Shown piece by piece: positions 11,110-20,711 of a stretch of 64,000 nucleotides of DNA. How positions within the stretch are numbered: position 1 is the stretch's first letter; every line of letters begins with the position of its first letter. Source of the stretch: Halomonas heilongjiangensis (lineage in GTDB: Bacteria > Pseudomonadota > Gammaproteobacteria > Pseudomonadales > Halomonadaceae); the NCBI RefSeq assembly GCF_002879645.1, contig NZ_PNRE01000043.1, positions 1-64,000 on the forward strand, written 5' to 3'. The notes below the pieces were generated by a model that searched no databases, was not told the origin of the DNA, and saw only the letters and a program-made list of their open reading frames with translations. Position numbers and translations under genes: made by a program.

Positions 11110-12836
11110 GTGTAGCGCTCACGGTTGTGTCGATTGATGACGTGCAGTTCGTGGAACGAGTTGATGCTGGCGTAGAGCGAGAAGAACCGTGCCAGCACGC
11201 TGCCGAACAGGTAGAGGCTGCCCTCGTCGCCGAAGGCCTCCTGATCGAGGGTCATGACCGAGCGCAGCCCCCGTATCGGCAGGCCGCGCTTGAGTCGGTC
11301 GATGGATTGCGTCTCGATGGCGGCGATGCCCGCCAGGCGCATCTGGGAGACGCGCTCCGCCTGGCGGTCGACCAGCGCCCGGAAGTCGTAGGCGCGCAGC
11401 ACCGAGCAGAGCGCGTCCCGCTCGAGCAGCGACAGGTAGTTGAGCGACAGGTTGGAGATCAGCGTCCACAGCAGGCTGCCGTCGAGGGTCGGCCGCAGGG
11501 CCGGTGTCGGCCGGGTGATGTTGCGAAAGTCGGCGTGCACGGGGCTGCTCTCGGTGGACACGCAGACATCGCCCACGGTCAGCCGCTCGGGCAGCTCGCG
11601 GTTGCTGCAGGTCAGCCGCAGCGAGATGGTCTCGCGCATGCCGAGGCACGCCCGTTCGTCGCCGCGCACGAAGGCGATGTCGTGATCGAAGCCGTCGCCG
11701 CGCAGGCTGTCGCGCACCCGCACCCGGTAGTAGAGCGCCTGGCGGTCGCGATCGCGCTCGATCTGGTGCTGGAAGCTCTCGAACGGCACATAGGTGCGCG
11801 GCTCGCCGCGCACCTTGCCGGACTCGCTTTCCAGCCAGCCGTTGACCGCATCGACGCTGAACACCTCGTAGTGCGACGGGACGCGACTGCTGGGGCGAAT
11901 GCGGTACTCGCTGCGCTCGCCGCTCAGGTCGATGGGATCGGCGTCGTGGGAGAACAGGTTGATGGCCGGCGTGCAGTAGAGCGCCAGGTGCTCGTCGCGC
12001 ACCCGGGCATCGGCCGGCAGGGTGCGCGAGAAGACGAAACGCAGCGTCAACCGTCGCGCCTGACGCGCGGGCAGGTGGCGGCCCAGCGAGGCCAGGTCGA
12101 TGAAGTGGAAGGCCTCGGGGAAACAGAGGTACTCCTGCAGGATGCGGTAGCCCTGGTAGGCGTTGCGCGGATAGGGCAGCAGGGCGTGCTCGCGCTCGAA
12201 GCCCACCGGCCGCAGCAGGCTGCCCGGCAGCGACAGGCGCTCGCCGTCGACCTCGAGCTCGAGGCGCGACAGGTAATGGCTCATCCACAGGTAGAGGCTG
12301 CGGGCCGTGTAGCCGTTGCCGCCCAGGTGCAGGCGCAGGTCGTCGATGCCCAGCTCATCGAGCGGCTGGTCGCTGTGCACGTCGAGATTCAGCTCGACGA
12401 CCGAGGCCTCGCGGGAGTGGCGCGCCTCGACGCCGGCGTGCTCGAGGGGGTAGAGCGCCACCTCGTGGCAGGTACGGAAGCGGCAGGCCGTGCCGTCCAC
12501 CGGCAGGCACCCCAGCGAGGTGCCCTCCGCGACACGCTGGCAGGCGCTCAGGGCGTGCCATTTCGGCGTGAACTGCACCACCGTCATGCTCGGTACCGGG
12601 CGCAGGTAGTTGGGCCACAGCATGCCGATCAGCGAGTGGGTCAGCTCGGGGAACTCGTCCTCGACCTTCTCGCGCATGCGACCGGTCAGGAAGGCGAAGC
12701 CCTCCAGCAGGCGCTCGACATCCGGATCGGTGCTGCGTTCGGAGAGGAAGCGGCTGAGGCCGGGGTTGGCGTCGGCGAACTCCCGCCCCTGCCGCTTCAG
12801 AAAGTCGAGCTCGTCCCGGTAGTAGCGATTGAGCAT
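11073..12836 (-). CDS. tssF: T6SS baseplate protein TssF
   Basis: 587 residues starting MLNRYYRDELDFLKRQGREF, the diagnostic TssF N-terminus, with DPDVERLLEGFAFLTGRMRE soon after. Two TssF copies and one TssG make each baseplate wedge. Length is typical (about 580-620). It lies 30 bases after tssE and overlaps tssG. Confidence 0.94.
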   Translation of the reverse strand: MLNRYYRDELDFLKRQGREFADANPGLSRFLSERSTDPDVERLLEGFAFLTGRMREKVEDEFPELTHSLIGMLWPNYLRPVPSMTVVQFTPKWHALSACQRVAEGTSLGCLPVDGTACRFRTCHEVALYPLEHAGVEARHSREASVVELNLDVHSDQPLDELGIDDLRLHLGGNGYTARSLYLWMSHYLSRLELEVDGERLSLPGSLLRPVGFEREHALLPYPRNAYQGYRILQEYLCFPEAFHFIDLASLGRHLPARQARRLTLRFVFSRTLPADARVRDEHLALYCTPAINLFSHDADPIDLSGERSEYRIRPSSRVPSHYEVFSVDAVNGWLESESGKVRGEPRTYVPFESFQHQIERDRDRQALYYRVRVRDSLRGDGFDHDIAFVRGDERACLGMRETISLRLTCSNRELPERLTVGDVCVSTESSPVHADFRNITRPTPALRPTLDGSLLWTLISNLSLNYLSLLERDALCSVLRAYDFRALVDRQAERVSQMRLAGIAAIETQSIDRLKRGLPIRGLRSVMTLDQEAFGDEGSLYLFGSVLARFFSLYASINSFHELHVINRHNRERYTWTLQSGQQPLM

Positions 12837-12866
12837 GCGCGCCTCGTTCCCTGGGTGCTTAGGTGC

Positions 12867-13292
12867 TCAGTTCAGGCACTGGTAGCGTTTGTCGTTGAGC
12901 AGCAGATCGATGGTGGTCTGAGCGTTGTCCCGGCCAAGATCCAGGGTCGCGTGAACCTGGAAGCGCAGTTGCAGGGGGTCGCCGCCATGGGGCAACGACT
13001 CGACCTCCACCCGTTGCACGCGAGGCTCGAAACGCTCGATGCACTGGCGAATGGCGCGCTGGATATTGAGTTCCAGATCGAGCACACCGACGGTGGCATC
13101 GTTGAAGTCCAGCAGCCCCAGCTCCGGCGCGCACTCGCTGTGCCCCGGGTGGCTGTTGAGCAGGTCGACGAGATGACGCTTGATGGACGCGACGGTGTCG
13201 GCAAGGCTCGCTTCGCCCCCTGGCTCGGCCGGCTGTCCGGCCAGGCGCTCGAACAACCGGTTGCCGAGCACGCCACCACGGTGAAGGGTCAT
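12867..13292 (-). CDS. tssE: T6SS baseplate protein TssE (gp25-like)
   Basis: 141 residues homologous to phage T4 gp25, the protein that starts sheath assembly. The family pattern is visible: a region with LFERLAG, then GLLDFNDATV, and the EPRVQRVEVESLP segment, which carries the conserved RV.V core. It acts as the first sheath layer on the baseplate. It lies 15 bases after tssC and before tssF, the normal order. Confidence 0.9.
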   Translation of the reverse strand: MTLHRGGVLGNRLFERLAGQPAEPGGEASLADTVASIKRHLVDLLNSHPGHSECAPELGLLDFNDATVGVLDLELNIQRAIRQCIERFEPRVQRVEVESLPHGGDPLQLRFQVHATLDLGRDNAQTTIDLLLNDKRYQCLN

Positions 13293-13307
13293 GGCAGCGG
13301 CACTCCC

Positions 13308-14789
13308 TTACTCCTTGTCGAGGCGTCCCACCAGCGACAGCTCGAAATTGGCGCCCATGTACTTGAAGTGCGGGCGCACCGCCATGGAGACCTGATACCA
13401 GCCCGGGTCACCCTCGACGTCCGAGACCTGGATCGAGGCGGCCCGCAGCGGACGACGGCTGCGCACCTCGGCCGGCGGGTTCTCCTGGTCGGCGACGTAC
13501 TGGCGGATCCAGGCGTTGAGCTCGCGCTCGAGATCCTGACGCTCCTTCCAGGAGCCGATCTGCTCGCGCTGCAGCACCTTGATGTAGTGCGCCAGGCGAT
13601 TGATGATGAACATGTAGGGCAGCTGGGTGCCGAGCTTGAAGTTGGTCTCGGCGGCCTTGCCCTCGGCGGTGTTGGGGAAGACCTTGGGCTTCTGCACCGA
13701 GTTGGCGGAGAAGAAGGCGGCGTTGTCGCTGCCCTTGCGCATGGTCAGCGAGATGAAGCCCTCCTCGGCCATCTCGAACTCGCGGCGATCGGTGACCAGC
13801 ACCTCGGTGGGAATCTTGGCCTGCAACTGGCCCAGCGCCTCGTAGGTGTGCACCGGCAGGTTCTCGACGGCGCCTCCGCTCTGGGGGCCGATGATGTTGG
13901 GGCACCAGCGGTACTTGGCGAAGCTGTCGGTGAGCCGCTCGGCGAGCAGGTAGGCGGTGTTGCCCCACAGGTAGTGCTCGTGGTCCTCGCTCACCGTCTC
14001 ACGATAGTTGAAGCTCTTGACCGGGTTCTCGACCGGGTCGTAGGGCATGCGCAGCAGGAAGCGCGGTGCGGTGAGCCCCAGGTAGCGGGCATCCTCGGAC
14101 TCGCGCAGGCTGCGCCAGCGGGCGTACTTCGGGCCCTCGAAGATGGCCTTGAAGTCCTTGATGTTGGGCAGCTCCTCGAAGCTGTCGATGCCGAAGAAGC
14201 TCGGCGCCACCGAGGAGAGGAAGGGGGCATGGGCCATGGCCCCCACGGCCGAGGTGTACTGCAGCAGCTTGATGTCCGGGGTCGACGGCGAGAAGTCGTA
14301 GTGACCGATGATGCCGGCCACCGGCTCACCGCCGAACTGGCCGTACTCCGCCGCATAGACGTGCTGGTAGAGCCCGCTCTGGCTGAGCTCGGGCGCGAAC
14401 TCGAAGTCCTCGAGCAGCTCGCCCTTGGTGGCATGCAGCAGGTCGAGCTTGATGTTCTCGCGAAAGTCGGTGCGATCGACCAGCAGCTTGAGGCCGCGCC
14501 AGGCCGACTCGAGCTGCTGGAAGCCCTGCTCGTGGAGGATCTCGTCCACCTGACTGCCGATCTTGCGGTCCAGTTCGACGATCATGCGGTCGACCACCGA
14601 CTTGTTGACCTGGGGCGCATCGCTGTCGCTTTGCAGCAGCTCGGCGATGAACGCCGCCACGCCCTGCCTGGCGATGTCGTAGCCTTCATCGGCCGGCGCC
14701 ATGCGGGTCTGCGCCATCACCTGATCGAGAAGGGAGTCTTCGGCCCGGGCCTCGGCGGCCTGACCCTGCGTTTGTGCCGTATCGCTCAT
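13308..14789 (-). CDS. tssC: T6SS sheath large subunit TssC (VipB)
   Basis: 493 residues. Conserved stretches include LESAWRGLKLLVDRTDF, EYGQFGGEPVAGIIGHYDFS and, near the end, FELSLVGRLDKE. TssC pairs with TssB to build the contractile sheath around the Hcp tube. It starts 62 bases after the tssB stop. Length is typical and all landmark motifs are intact. Confidence 0.96.
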   Translation of the reverse strand: MSDTAQTQGQAAEARAEDSLLDQVMAQTRMAPADEGYDIARQGVAAFIAELLQSDSDAPQVNKSVVDRMIVELDRKIGSQVDEILHEQGFQQLESAWRGLKLLVDRTDFRENIKLDLLHATKGELLEDFEFAPELSQSGLYQHVYAAEYGQFGGEPVAGIIGHYDFSPSTPDIKLLQYTSAVGAMAHAPFLSSVAPSFFGIDSFEELPNIKDFKAIFEGPKYARWRSLRESEDARYLGLTAPRFLLRMPYDPVENPVKSFNYRETVSEDHEHYLWGNTAYLLAERLTDSFAKYRWCPNIIGPQSGGAVENLPVHTYEALGQLQAKIPTEVLVTDRREFEMAEEGFISLTMRKGSDNAAFFSANSVQKPKVFPNTAEGKAAETNFKLGTQLPYMFIINRLAHYIKVLQREQIGSWKERQDLERELNAWIRQYVADQENPPAEVRSRRPLRAASIQVSDVEGDPGWYQVSMAVRPHFKYMGANFELSLVGRLDKE

Positions 14790-14851
14790 GAAATTGCCTC
14801 GCGTCCTTATGCCTGGCTAGCGTCGCCTGCCGTCACCCGCTCGATGCGGTA

Positions 14852-15361
14852 TCAGGCATCACCCTTGTCGTTCGTATCGAGCAACTCGAGCTCCGAGAGC
14901 AGCTGCTGGCGCGCCTCATCGCTCTCCAGCAGTTTCTGTAGCCGATCACGGAAGGCCGGCACATTGCCCAGCGGCCCCTTGAGGGCGACCAGGGCCTCGC
15001 GAAGCTCGACCAGCTTGCGCAATTCCGGCACCTGGCGCGCCACGCTGTCGGGGGCGAAGTCGTCCAGTGACTTGAAGGCGAGGTTCACCGCCAGGTCGGT
15101 GGGCTCGTCGCCCTCGGCGAGGCGATTGGGCACCGACGCCTGCAGGCCGAGGCCCGCCTCGCGCATCACCGACTGGAAGTTGTTCTTGTCCACCGAGACC
15201 TTGTCGCGCTCCTCGATCGGGGTCTCTTCGGCCCCGCCCTTGAAGTCCCCCACCACCAGCAGCTTGAGCGGCAGCTCGGTTTCCGCCTGCTGATCGCCGG
15301 TGGCCGGCACATACTTGATGTTGATGCGCTCTTTCGGCGCAACGGTCCCTTCCTTTGCCAT
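14852..15361 (-). CDS. tssB: T6SS sheath small subunit TssB (VipA)
   Basis: 169 residues, first gene of the minus-strand T6SS operon. It begins MAKEGTVAPKERINIKY and contains ELPLKLLVVGDFKG, the signature of TssB. TssB/TssC heterodimers polymerise into the sheath whose contraction fires the effector spike. A leader of about 600 bases separates it from dxs, so the operon promoter should lie in 15362-15969. Confidence 0.96.
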   Translation of the reverse strand: MAKEGTVAPKERINIKYVPATGDQQAETELPLKLLVVGDFKGGAEETPIEERDKVSVDKNNFQSVMREAGLGLQASVPNRLAEGDEPTDLAVNLAFKSLDDFAPDSVARQVPELRKLVELREALVALKGPLGNVPAFRDRLQKLLESDEARQQLLSELELLDTNDKGDA

Positions 15362-15969
15362 GGCGGAGCTCCCTGACGTACCCGCTTTTCATTCGAACGA
15401 TGCCACGCCGGACGGCTCCGATTGCCGGACAGCCACGAACGGGGGAGACGCCACCGCCGTGTTGCTGCCCGAGACGGACGAACCGGCGGATGCGCATCAC
15501 GGCACACGCCGGTGACCGGCCCATGCCCAAGCATCGTCAAGATTGCTGTTAATGAGGCGTGAGGGTAATCACACAGGGAGTGGATGCCAAACGGGGGCAA
15601 CGGCAGGTCGCGGGGCTTGCGGGCTCCCCCCCGCGACCATCGTTCTTGTCGGGAATGGCCTGCAAAATGCTGCAAAAGATCGCCTACGGCCTTCAATTGT
15701 TCCGTTCTGGAACATGGGGAAAACCGCTTGATTACAGGCTTTGTAGGAAATCGTCTACACGAATATAAGAAATTGCCGCCACTCAAACTCAGCCATGACG
15801 CCGCCGGATTCCGCCCGGGGAGCCATCGGAGGCCACCCGACACGGCAGTCAGCGGAGAAAAGCACACGGGCAGCACGACGGCCGGAAGCGGACCGGCAGA
15901 CGACTGACAAGGGGGAAGAAACAGGACCGGGACGGATCATCGCCCACCCCGGGCCGGAGCAGGGGAGCG
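15362..15969 (-). promoter_or_regulatory. Leader/promoter region of the T6SS operon and 3' region of dxs
   Basis: About 608 bases without a convincing gene. It must hold the tssB promoter and the end of the dxs transcript. Visible structure: a perfect 9-bp stem GTCGCGGGG (15607-15615) and CCCCGCGAC (15629-15637), without a T-run, so more likely a leader structure than a terminator; a direct repeat of TGCAAAA around 15661-15676; and an A+T-rich stretch at about 15718-15780 that could contain the minus-strand promoter. I found no minus-strand sigma-54 site with GG-N10-GC spacing and no clear dxs terminator. Confidence 0.4.
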
Positions 15970-17889
15970 TCAGGGCAGGCGGGCGCGGATCGACGCCTCG
16001 ATGCCGTCGGCATCCAACCCGCACTCGGCGAGCAGCTCGACCGGCTTGCCGTGCTCGACGAAGGCGTCGGGCAGCCCCAGGTTGAGCACTTCCACCTGCA
16101 CGCCCTCGGCGACCAGCAGCTCGTTGACCGCGCTCCCGGCGCCACCGGCCACCACGTTCTCCTCCAGGGTCACCAGCAGGTCGTGGTCGTCGGCCGCGGC
16201 GAGCACGGCGTCACGGTCCAGCGGCTTGATGGAGCGCATGTTGAGGTGGGTAGCATCCAAGGTTTCGGCGACCGCCGCCGCCGGGCCATTGAGGCTGCCG
16301 AAGGCCAGCAGGGCGACCCGGCTGCCCCGGCGGCGCAACTCGGCCTTGCCGATCGCCAGCGGCTCCAGGTGCCCGGGGATCTCCACCCCGGGGCCGCTGC
16401 CGCGGGGGTAGCGCACCGCGGCGGGGCCGGGATGGTGGTAGGCGGCGCTGAGCATGGCGCGGCACTCGGCCTCGTCGGCCGGCGCCAGCACCACCAGGCC
16501 CGGCACGCAGCGCAGGTAGGAGAGGTCGAGACTGCCATGGTGGGTGGGGCCGTCCTCCCCCACCAGGCCGGCGCGGTCGATGGCGAAGGTGACGTCGAGC
16601 TCCTGCACCGCCACGTCGTGGATCAACTGGTCGTAGCCACGCTGCAGGAAGGTCGAGTAGATCGCCACCACCGGCTTCATGCCCTCGCAGGCCAGGCCGG
16701 CGGCCAGCGTCACCGCATGCTGCTCGGCGATCGCCACGTCGTAGTAGCGCCCGGGATGCTCCTGGGAGAAGCGGATCAGGTCGGATCCCTCGCGCATCGC
16801 CGGGGTGATGCCGATCAGCCGCTCGTCGGCGGCCGCCATGTCGCACAGCCAGTCGCCGAACACGTTGCAGTACTTGAGTTTCTTCTTGACCGGCGCGGCT
16901 GGTTTGAGCGGCGGCGGGGTGCCGCCGTGCTTCTCGAGCTCGTTCTTTTCCAGCTTCGTGATGGCGTGGTAGCCGATCGGATCGGCCTCGGCGGGCAGGA
17001 AGCCCTTGCCCTTGCGGGTCTTCACATGCAGGAACTGCGGGCCCTCCATGTCACGCATGTTGCGCAGGGTCTGCACCAGCAGCGGCAGGTCGTGACCGTC
17101 GATGGGGCCGATGTAGTTGAAGCCCATCTCCTCGAAGAGCGTCGCCGGGCTGACCATGCCCTTCATGTGTTCTTCCGTGCGCCGCGCCAGCTCGAGGGCA
17201 CCGGGCAGGTGGGAGAGCACCTTCTTGCCGCCTTCGCGCATGGTGGTGTAGGGCTTGCTGGCCAGGATCCGCGCCAGGTAGCTGGCGATGCCGCCGACGT
17301 TCTCGGAGATCGACATCTCGTTGTCGTTGAGCACCACCAGCAGGTTGGCATCGACGTGACCGGCATGGGCCAGGGCCTCGAAGGCCATGCCGGCGGTCAG
17401 TGCGCCGTCGCCGATCACCGCACAGACCCGGCGCTGCTCGCCGCGGGTGCGGGCGGCCAGGGCCATGCCCAGCGCCGCCGAGATCGAGGTGCTGGAGTGC
17501 CCCACGCCGAAGGTGTCGTACGCGGACTCGGCCCGCCTCGGGAAGGCCGCCAGGCCGCCGTACTGGCGAATCCGCTGCATGGCCTCCCGCCGCCCGGTGA
17601 GGATCTTGTGCGGGTAGGCCTGGTGCCCCACGTCCCATACCAGGCGGTCGTGGGGCGTCTCCAGCGCCTGATGCAGGGCCACGGTGAGCTCCACCACGCC
17701 GAGGCCCGCACCGAAGTGCCCGCCACTCACCCCCACGCTGTAGAGCAGGTAGGCGCGCAGCTCGTCGGCCACCTGCAGCAGCTGTGTCATGGACATGGCG
17801 CGCAGGGAGGCCGGCGTTTCCAGGGTGTCGAGCAGCGGCGTGGCCGGACGCTCGACGGGAATGTCATCGAACAGCTTCATGGGGGTCAT
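15970..17889 (-). CDS. dxs: 1-deoxy-D-xylulose-5-phosphate synthase
   Basis: 639 residues. It condenses pyruvate and glyceraldehyde 3-phosphate to DXP, the first step of the MEP isoprenoid pathway, using thiamine diphosphate. Visible motifs: [14 protein letters not shown] followed by [12 protein letters not shown] (the ThDP-binding GDG...N motif), [15 protein letters not shown] in the pyrimidine domain, and YPRGSG near the C-terminal domain. It follows ispA by 9 bases in an xseB-ispA-dxs operon, a standard gammaproteobacterial arrangement that supplies C5 and C15 isoprenoid precursors together. Confidence 0.97.
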   Translation of the reverse strand: MTPMKLFDDIPVERPATPLLDTLETPASLRAMSMTQLLQVADELRAYLLYSVGVSGGHFGAGLGVVELTVALHQALETPHDRLVWDVGHQAYPHKILTGRREAMQRIRQYGGLAAFPRRAESAYDTFGVGHSSTSISAALGMALAARTRGEQRRVCAVIGDGALTAGMAFEALAHAGHVDANLLVVLNDNEMSISENVGGIASYLARILASKPYTTMREGGKKVLSHLPGALELARRTEEHMKGMVSPATLFEEMGFNYIGPIDGHDLPLLVQTLRNMRDMEGPQFLHVKTRKGKGFLPAEADPIGYHAITKLEKNELEKHGGTPPPLKPAAPVKKKLKYCNVFGDWLCDMAAADERLIGITPAMREGSDLIRFSQEHPGRYYDVAIAEQHAVTLAAGLACEGMKPVVAIYSTFLQRGYDQLIHDVAVQELDVTFAIDRAGLVGEDGPTHHGSLDLSYLRCVPGLVVLAPADEAECRAMLSAAYHHPGPAAVRYPRGSGPGVEIPGHLEPLAIGKAELRRRGSRVALLAFGSLNGPAAAVAETLDATHLNMRSIKPLDRDAVLAAADDHDLLVTLEENVVAGGAGSAVNELLVAEGVQVEVLNLGLPDAFVEHGKPVELLAECGLDADGIEASIRARLP

Positions 17890-17898
17890 CTGTCGTCG

Positions 17899-18783
17899 TC
17901 AGTGGTCACGCTCGATCATGTAGCGCGCGAGGTCAACCAGGGGGGCACCCGCCCCGCCCAGCGGGGCCAGGGCCGCGACCGCGTCCTCGACCAGCTCATG
18001 GGCCCGCGATCTCGCCCCATCGAGCCCCAGCAAGGCGGGATAGGTAGGCTTGTCGCGGGCGGCGTCGGCACCGGAGACCTTGCCCAGGGTCGCGGTGTCG
18101 CCGGTCACGTCGAGCACGTCGTCGTGGATCTGGAAGGCCAGGCCGATGGCTTCGGCATAGGCCTCCAGGGCCGCGAGTCGCGGATCCTCCTCGTCGACGG
18201 CGACCAGCCCGCCCAGGCGCACCGCGGCACGGATCAGCGCGCCGGTCTTGTGGCCATGCATGGTGGCCAGGGCCTCGACGTCCGGGTGGCCACCGACGGC
18301 GGCGAGATCCAGTGCCTGGCCGGCAGCCATGCCGTCGCGACCGGCGGCCACGGCCAGGGTCAGCATCAGCGCCGGCAACCGCGGGTGAGCGGCCCGGGCC
18401 AGCACCTCGAACGCCAGGGTCTGCAGGGCATCGCCGGCCAGGATCGCCGTGGCTTCGTCGAAGGCCTTGTGCACCGTGGGCTGGCCGCGGCGCAGGTCGT
18501 CGTCGTCCATGGCCGGCAGATCGTCGTGGACCAGCGAGTAGGCATGGATCAGCTCCAGGGCCATGGCCGGGGCGTCGAGATCCTCGTCACGCCCCCCCAG
18601 GGCGCGCCCGGCGGCGTAGACCAGCACCGGCCGCAGGCGCTTGCCGCCCACCAGCACGCCGTGCCGCATCGCCGCCTCGAGCCGGGGCACCGGCCCCGAG
18701 CGCGCCACGAAAAGCGCCTCGAGGCGAGCGTCGACCCGGGCCCGGTCGGTGGCCAGACGGTCCACCAGGGCATCAGCGCTCAC
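17899..18783 (-). CDS. ispA: Farnesyl diphosphate synthase (geranyltranstransferase)
   Basis: 294 residues. It makes farnesyl diphosphate from IPP and DMAPP for quinones and undecaprenyl carriers. The first aspartate-rich motif is DDLPAMDDDD and the second is DDVLD, both intact; GGKRLRPVLVYAAG is the substrate-binding GGKRxRP motif. The start overlaps the xseB stop by 11 bases and dxs follows, which supports the operon. Confidence 0.96.
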   Translation of the reverse strand: MSADALVDRLATDRARVDARLEALFVARSGPVPRLEAAMRHGVLVGGKRLRPVLVYAAGRALGGRDEDLDAPAMALELIHAYSLVHDDLPAMDDDDLRRGQPTVHKAFDEATAILAGDALQTLAFEVLARAAHPRLPALMLTLAVAAGRDGMAAGQALDLAAVGGHPDVEALATMHGHKTGALIRAAVRLGGLVAVDEEDPRLAALEAYAEAIGLAFQIHDDVLDVTGDTATLGKVSGADAARDKPTYPALLGLDGARSRAHELVEDAVAALAPLGGAGAPLVDLARYMIERDH

Positions 18784-19066
18784 CGTCGTCCTCCGTGGGC
18801 GGGGCGGCGAAGGGTTCGAGCTCGACGTTCCCTTCGGGCCCCTCGATCAGGGTGCGCACCTTGAGCTCCGCCTCGTCCAGGCGGCGCTGGGCATCGCGGG
18901 CCAGGCCCACGCCCTGTTCGAAGGCCGCCAGCGACCCTTCCAGCGACAGCTCGCCGGACTCCAGCCGTTCCACCAGCTGCTCGAGCCGCTCGACGGTGGC
19001 GGCGAAGTCCATCGAGGCCGCCTCGCCTTCCGCCAGGTCGGGCGACCGCTCGTCACGCTCTGCCAT
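18773..19066 (-). CDS. xseB: Exodeoxyribonuclease VII small subunit
   Basis: 97 residues with the family core ATVERLEQLVERLESGELSL and LAAFEQGVGLARDAQRRLDEA, a two-helix coiled-coil protein. It combines with XseA to degrade single-stranded DNA to oligonucleotides. First gene of xseB-ispA-dxs. A minus-strand TATACT hexamer lies about 30 bases upstream (19096-19101), a plausible -10 element. The charged C-terminal tail is longer than in E. coli (80 residues). Confidence 0.93.
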   Translation of the reverse strand: MAERDERSPDLAEGEAASMDFAATVERLEQLVERLESGELSLEGSLAAFEQGVGLARDAQRRLDEAELKVRTLIEGPEGNVELEPFAAPPTEDDGER

Positions 19067-19336
19067 GGGACCCCTTGCCAGTCACGAATCCAGAAAGGCG
19101 ACAGTATACACGCTCTCCCCGGGGGGGCGTCTGCCCCGGGACCAGGTCGGGCAACATGCAGGCGGCTCATTGGAGCAGCGCAGCATTTTCATCTTCGCTC
19201 ATGCCCGCTGTGCTACCATGGGCGCCCTGATTCGAGCCTGCCCTAGCCCGCGGCCGTTCCTGACCGGCTGGCCACCAGGCTCTCCAATGTCACGACACCG
19301 CATGCGGCTCGCACCGAAGAAGGGGTTGATTCGACC

Positions 19337-20587
19337 ATGGCCAAAACGTCCCTGGACAAGAGCAAGATCAAGATCCTGCTGCTCGAGGGCGTCCACCAGA
19401 GCGCGGTGGACAATTTCCTGAACGCCGGTTACACCAACATCGAGCACCTGCCGACCTCGCTCGACGAGGAGACGCTGATCGAGAAGATCCGCGATGCCCA
19501 CTTCCTCGGCATCCGCTCGCGCACCCAGCTCACCGAGCGCGTCTTCGCCGCCGCCGAGAAGCTGGTCGCCGTGGGCTGCTTCTGCATCGGCACCAACCAG
19601 GTCGACCTGACCGCGGCGCTGGTGCGCGGCATCCCGGTGTTCAACGCCCCCTACTCCAACACCCGTTCGGTGGCCGAGCTGGTGCTCGCCGAGGCGATCA
19701 TGCTGCTGCGCGGCATTCCCGAGAAGAGCGCCCGCGCCCACCGTGGCGGCTGGCTGAAGTCGGCGAAGAATTCCCACGAGGCACGCGGCAAGACCCTGGG
19801 GATCATCGGCTACGGCAGCATCGGCTCGCAGCTCTCGGTGCTGGCCGAATCGCTGGGCCTCGACGTCATCTACTACGACGTGGTGGCCAAGCTGGGCATG
19901 GGCAACGCCCGTCAGGTGGCGAGCCTCGAGGAGCTGCTGGCCCGGGCCGACGTGGTCAGCCTGCACGTGCCGGAGCTGCCCTCCACCAAGTGGATGATCG
20001 GCCAGGAGCAGATCGCCCTGATGAAGCAGGGCGGCATCCTGATCAACGCCTCCCGCGGCAGTGTAGTGGTGATCGAGGCGCTGGCCGAGGCGCTCTCCGC
20101 CGGCAAGCTCAATGGCGCCGCCATCGACGTCTTCCCGGTGGAGCCCAAGGGCAACAACGAGGAGTTCGTCAGCCCGCTGCGCGGCCTGGACAACGTCATC
20201 CTCACCCCGCACGTCGGTGGCTCGACCCTGGAGGCCCAGGAGAACATCGGCATCGAGGTCTCCGAGAAGCTGATCACCTACTCCGACAATGGCACCACCG
20301 TCACCTCGGTCAACTTCCCGGAGGTCGCCCTGCCGGCCCACCCGGGCAACCATCGCCTGCTGCACATCCACGACAACGTGCCGGGCGTGCTCTCCGAGAT
20401 CAACCGGGTGCTCTCCGAGAACGACATCAACATCTCCGGCCAGTACCTGCAGACCAACGAGAAGGTCGGTTACGTGGTCATCGACGTGGACAAGGCCTAC
20501 GGGCACCAGGCGCTTGACGCCCTGCGCCATGTGGAGCACACCCTGCGGGTGCGGGTGCTCTACTCCGAGACCAGCTACGCCGAGTAG
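19337..20587 (+). CDS. serA: D-3-phosphoglycerate dehydrogenase
   Basis: 416 residues, close in length to E. coli SerA (410). It oxidises 3-phosphoglycerate with NAD in the first step of serine synthesis. The Rossmann motif is IIGYGSIGSQLS, substrate-domain residues appear in NAPYSNTRSVAELVL, and the catalytic His lies in LTPHVGGSTLEAQ. A C-terminal ACT domain (about 340-416, HIHDNVPGVLSEINRVLSEN) implies feedback inhibition by serine. The gene is monocistronic: xseB diverges upstream and a strong terminator follows. Confidence 0.96.
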   Translation: MAKTSLDKSKIKILLLEGVHQSAVDNFLNAGYTNIEHLPTSLDEETLIEKIRDAHFLGIRSRTQLTERVFAAAEKLVAVGCFCIGTNQVDLTAALVRGIPVFNAPYSNTRSVAELVLAEAIMLLRGIPEKSARAHRGGWLKSAKNSHEARGKTLGIIGYGSIGSQLSVLAESLGLDVIYYDVVAKLGMGNARQVASLEELLARADVVSLHVPELPSTKWMIGQEQIALMKQGGILINASRGSVVVIEALAEALSAGKLNGAAIDVFPVEPKGNNEEFVSPLRGLDNVILTPHVGGSTLEAQENIGIEVSEKLITYSDNGTTVTSVNFPEVALPAHPGNHRLLHIHDNVPGVLSEINRVLSENDINISGQYLQTNEKVGYVVIDVDKAYGHQALDALRHVEHTLRVRVLYSETSYAE

Positions 20588-20614
20588 GGCCTCCGCGTCC
20601 AGGCAGTGACAGCG

Positions 20615-20649
20615 AGCCGCCGCGTCGCATCGACGCGGCGGCTTTTCTT
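20615..20649 (+). terminator. Rho-independent terminator of serA
   Basis: A perfect 13-bp stem, AGCCGCCGCGTCG (20615-20627) and CGACGCGGCGGCT (20631-20643), with a 3-base loop CAT, followed by TTTTCTTGT. It begins 28 bases after the serA stop. Confidence 0.93.
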
Positions 20650-20711
20650 GTGCTAAAGGTTAGTGTTCGAACAATTCACTGCCCCAGGGGCACGCCACCG
20701 GGATTTCCGCC

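Noticed and set aside
11127..15293. A 1388-codon open frame on the plus strand opposite tssC-tssF
   Set aside because: It is an antisense shadow: in this G+C-rich DNA the frame opposite strongly biased genes stays open. It has no family motif, and the minus strand encodes textbook T6SS genes.
15655..15672. Sigma-54-like promoter (TGGC..TGC) before the T6SS operon
   Set aside because: The only element with GG-N10-GC spacing points to the plus strand, away from tssB. The minus-strand look-alike has one base too few between GG and GC.
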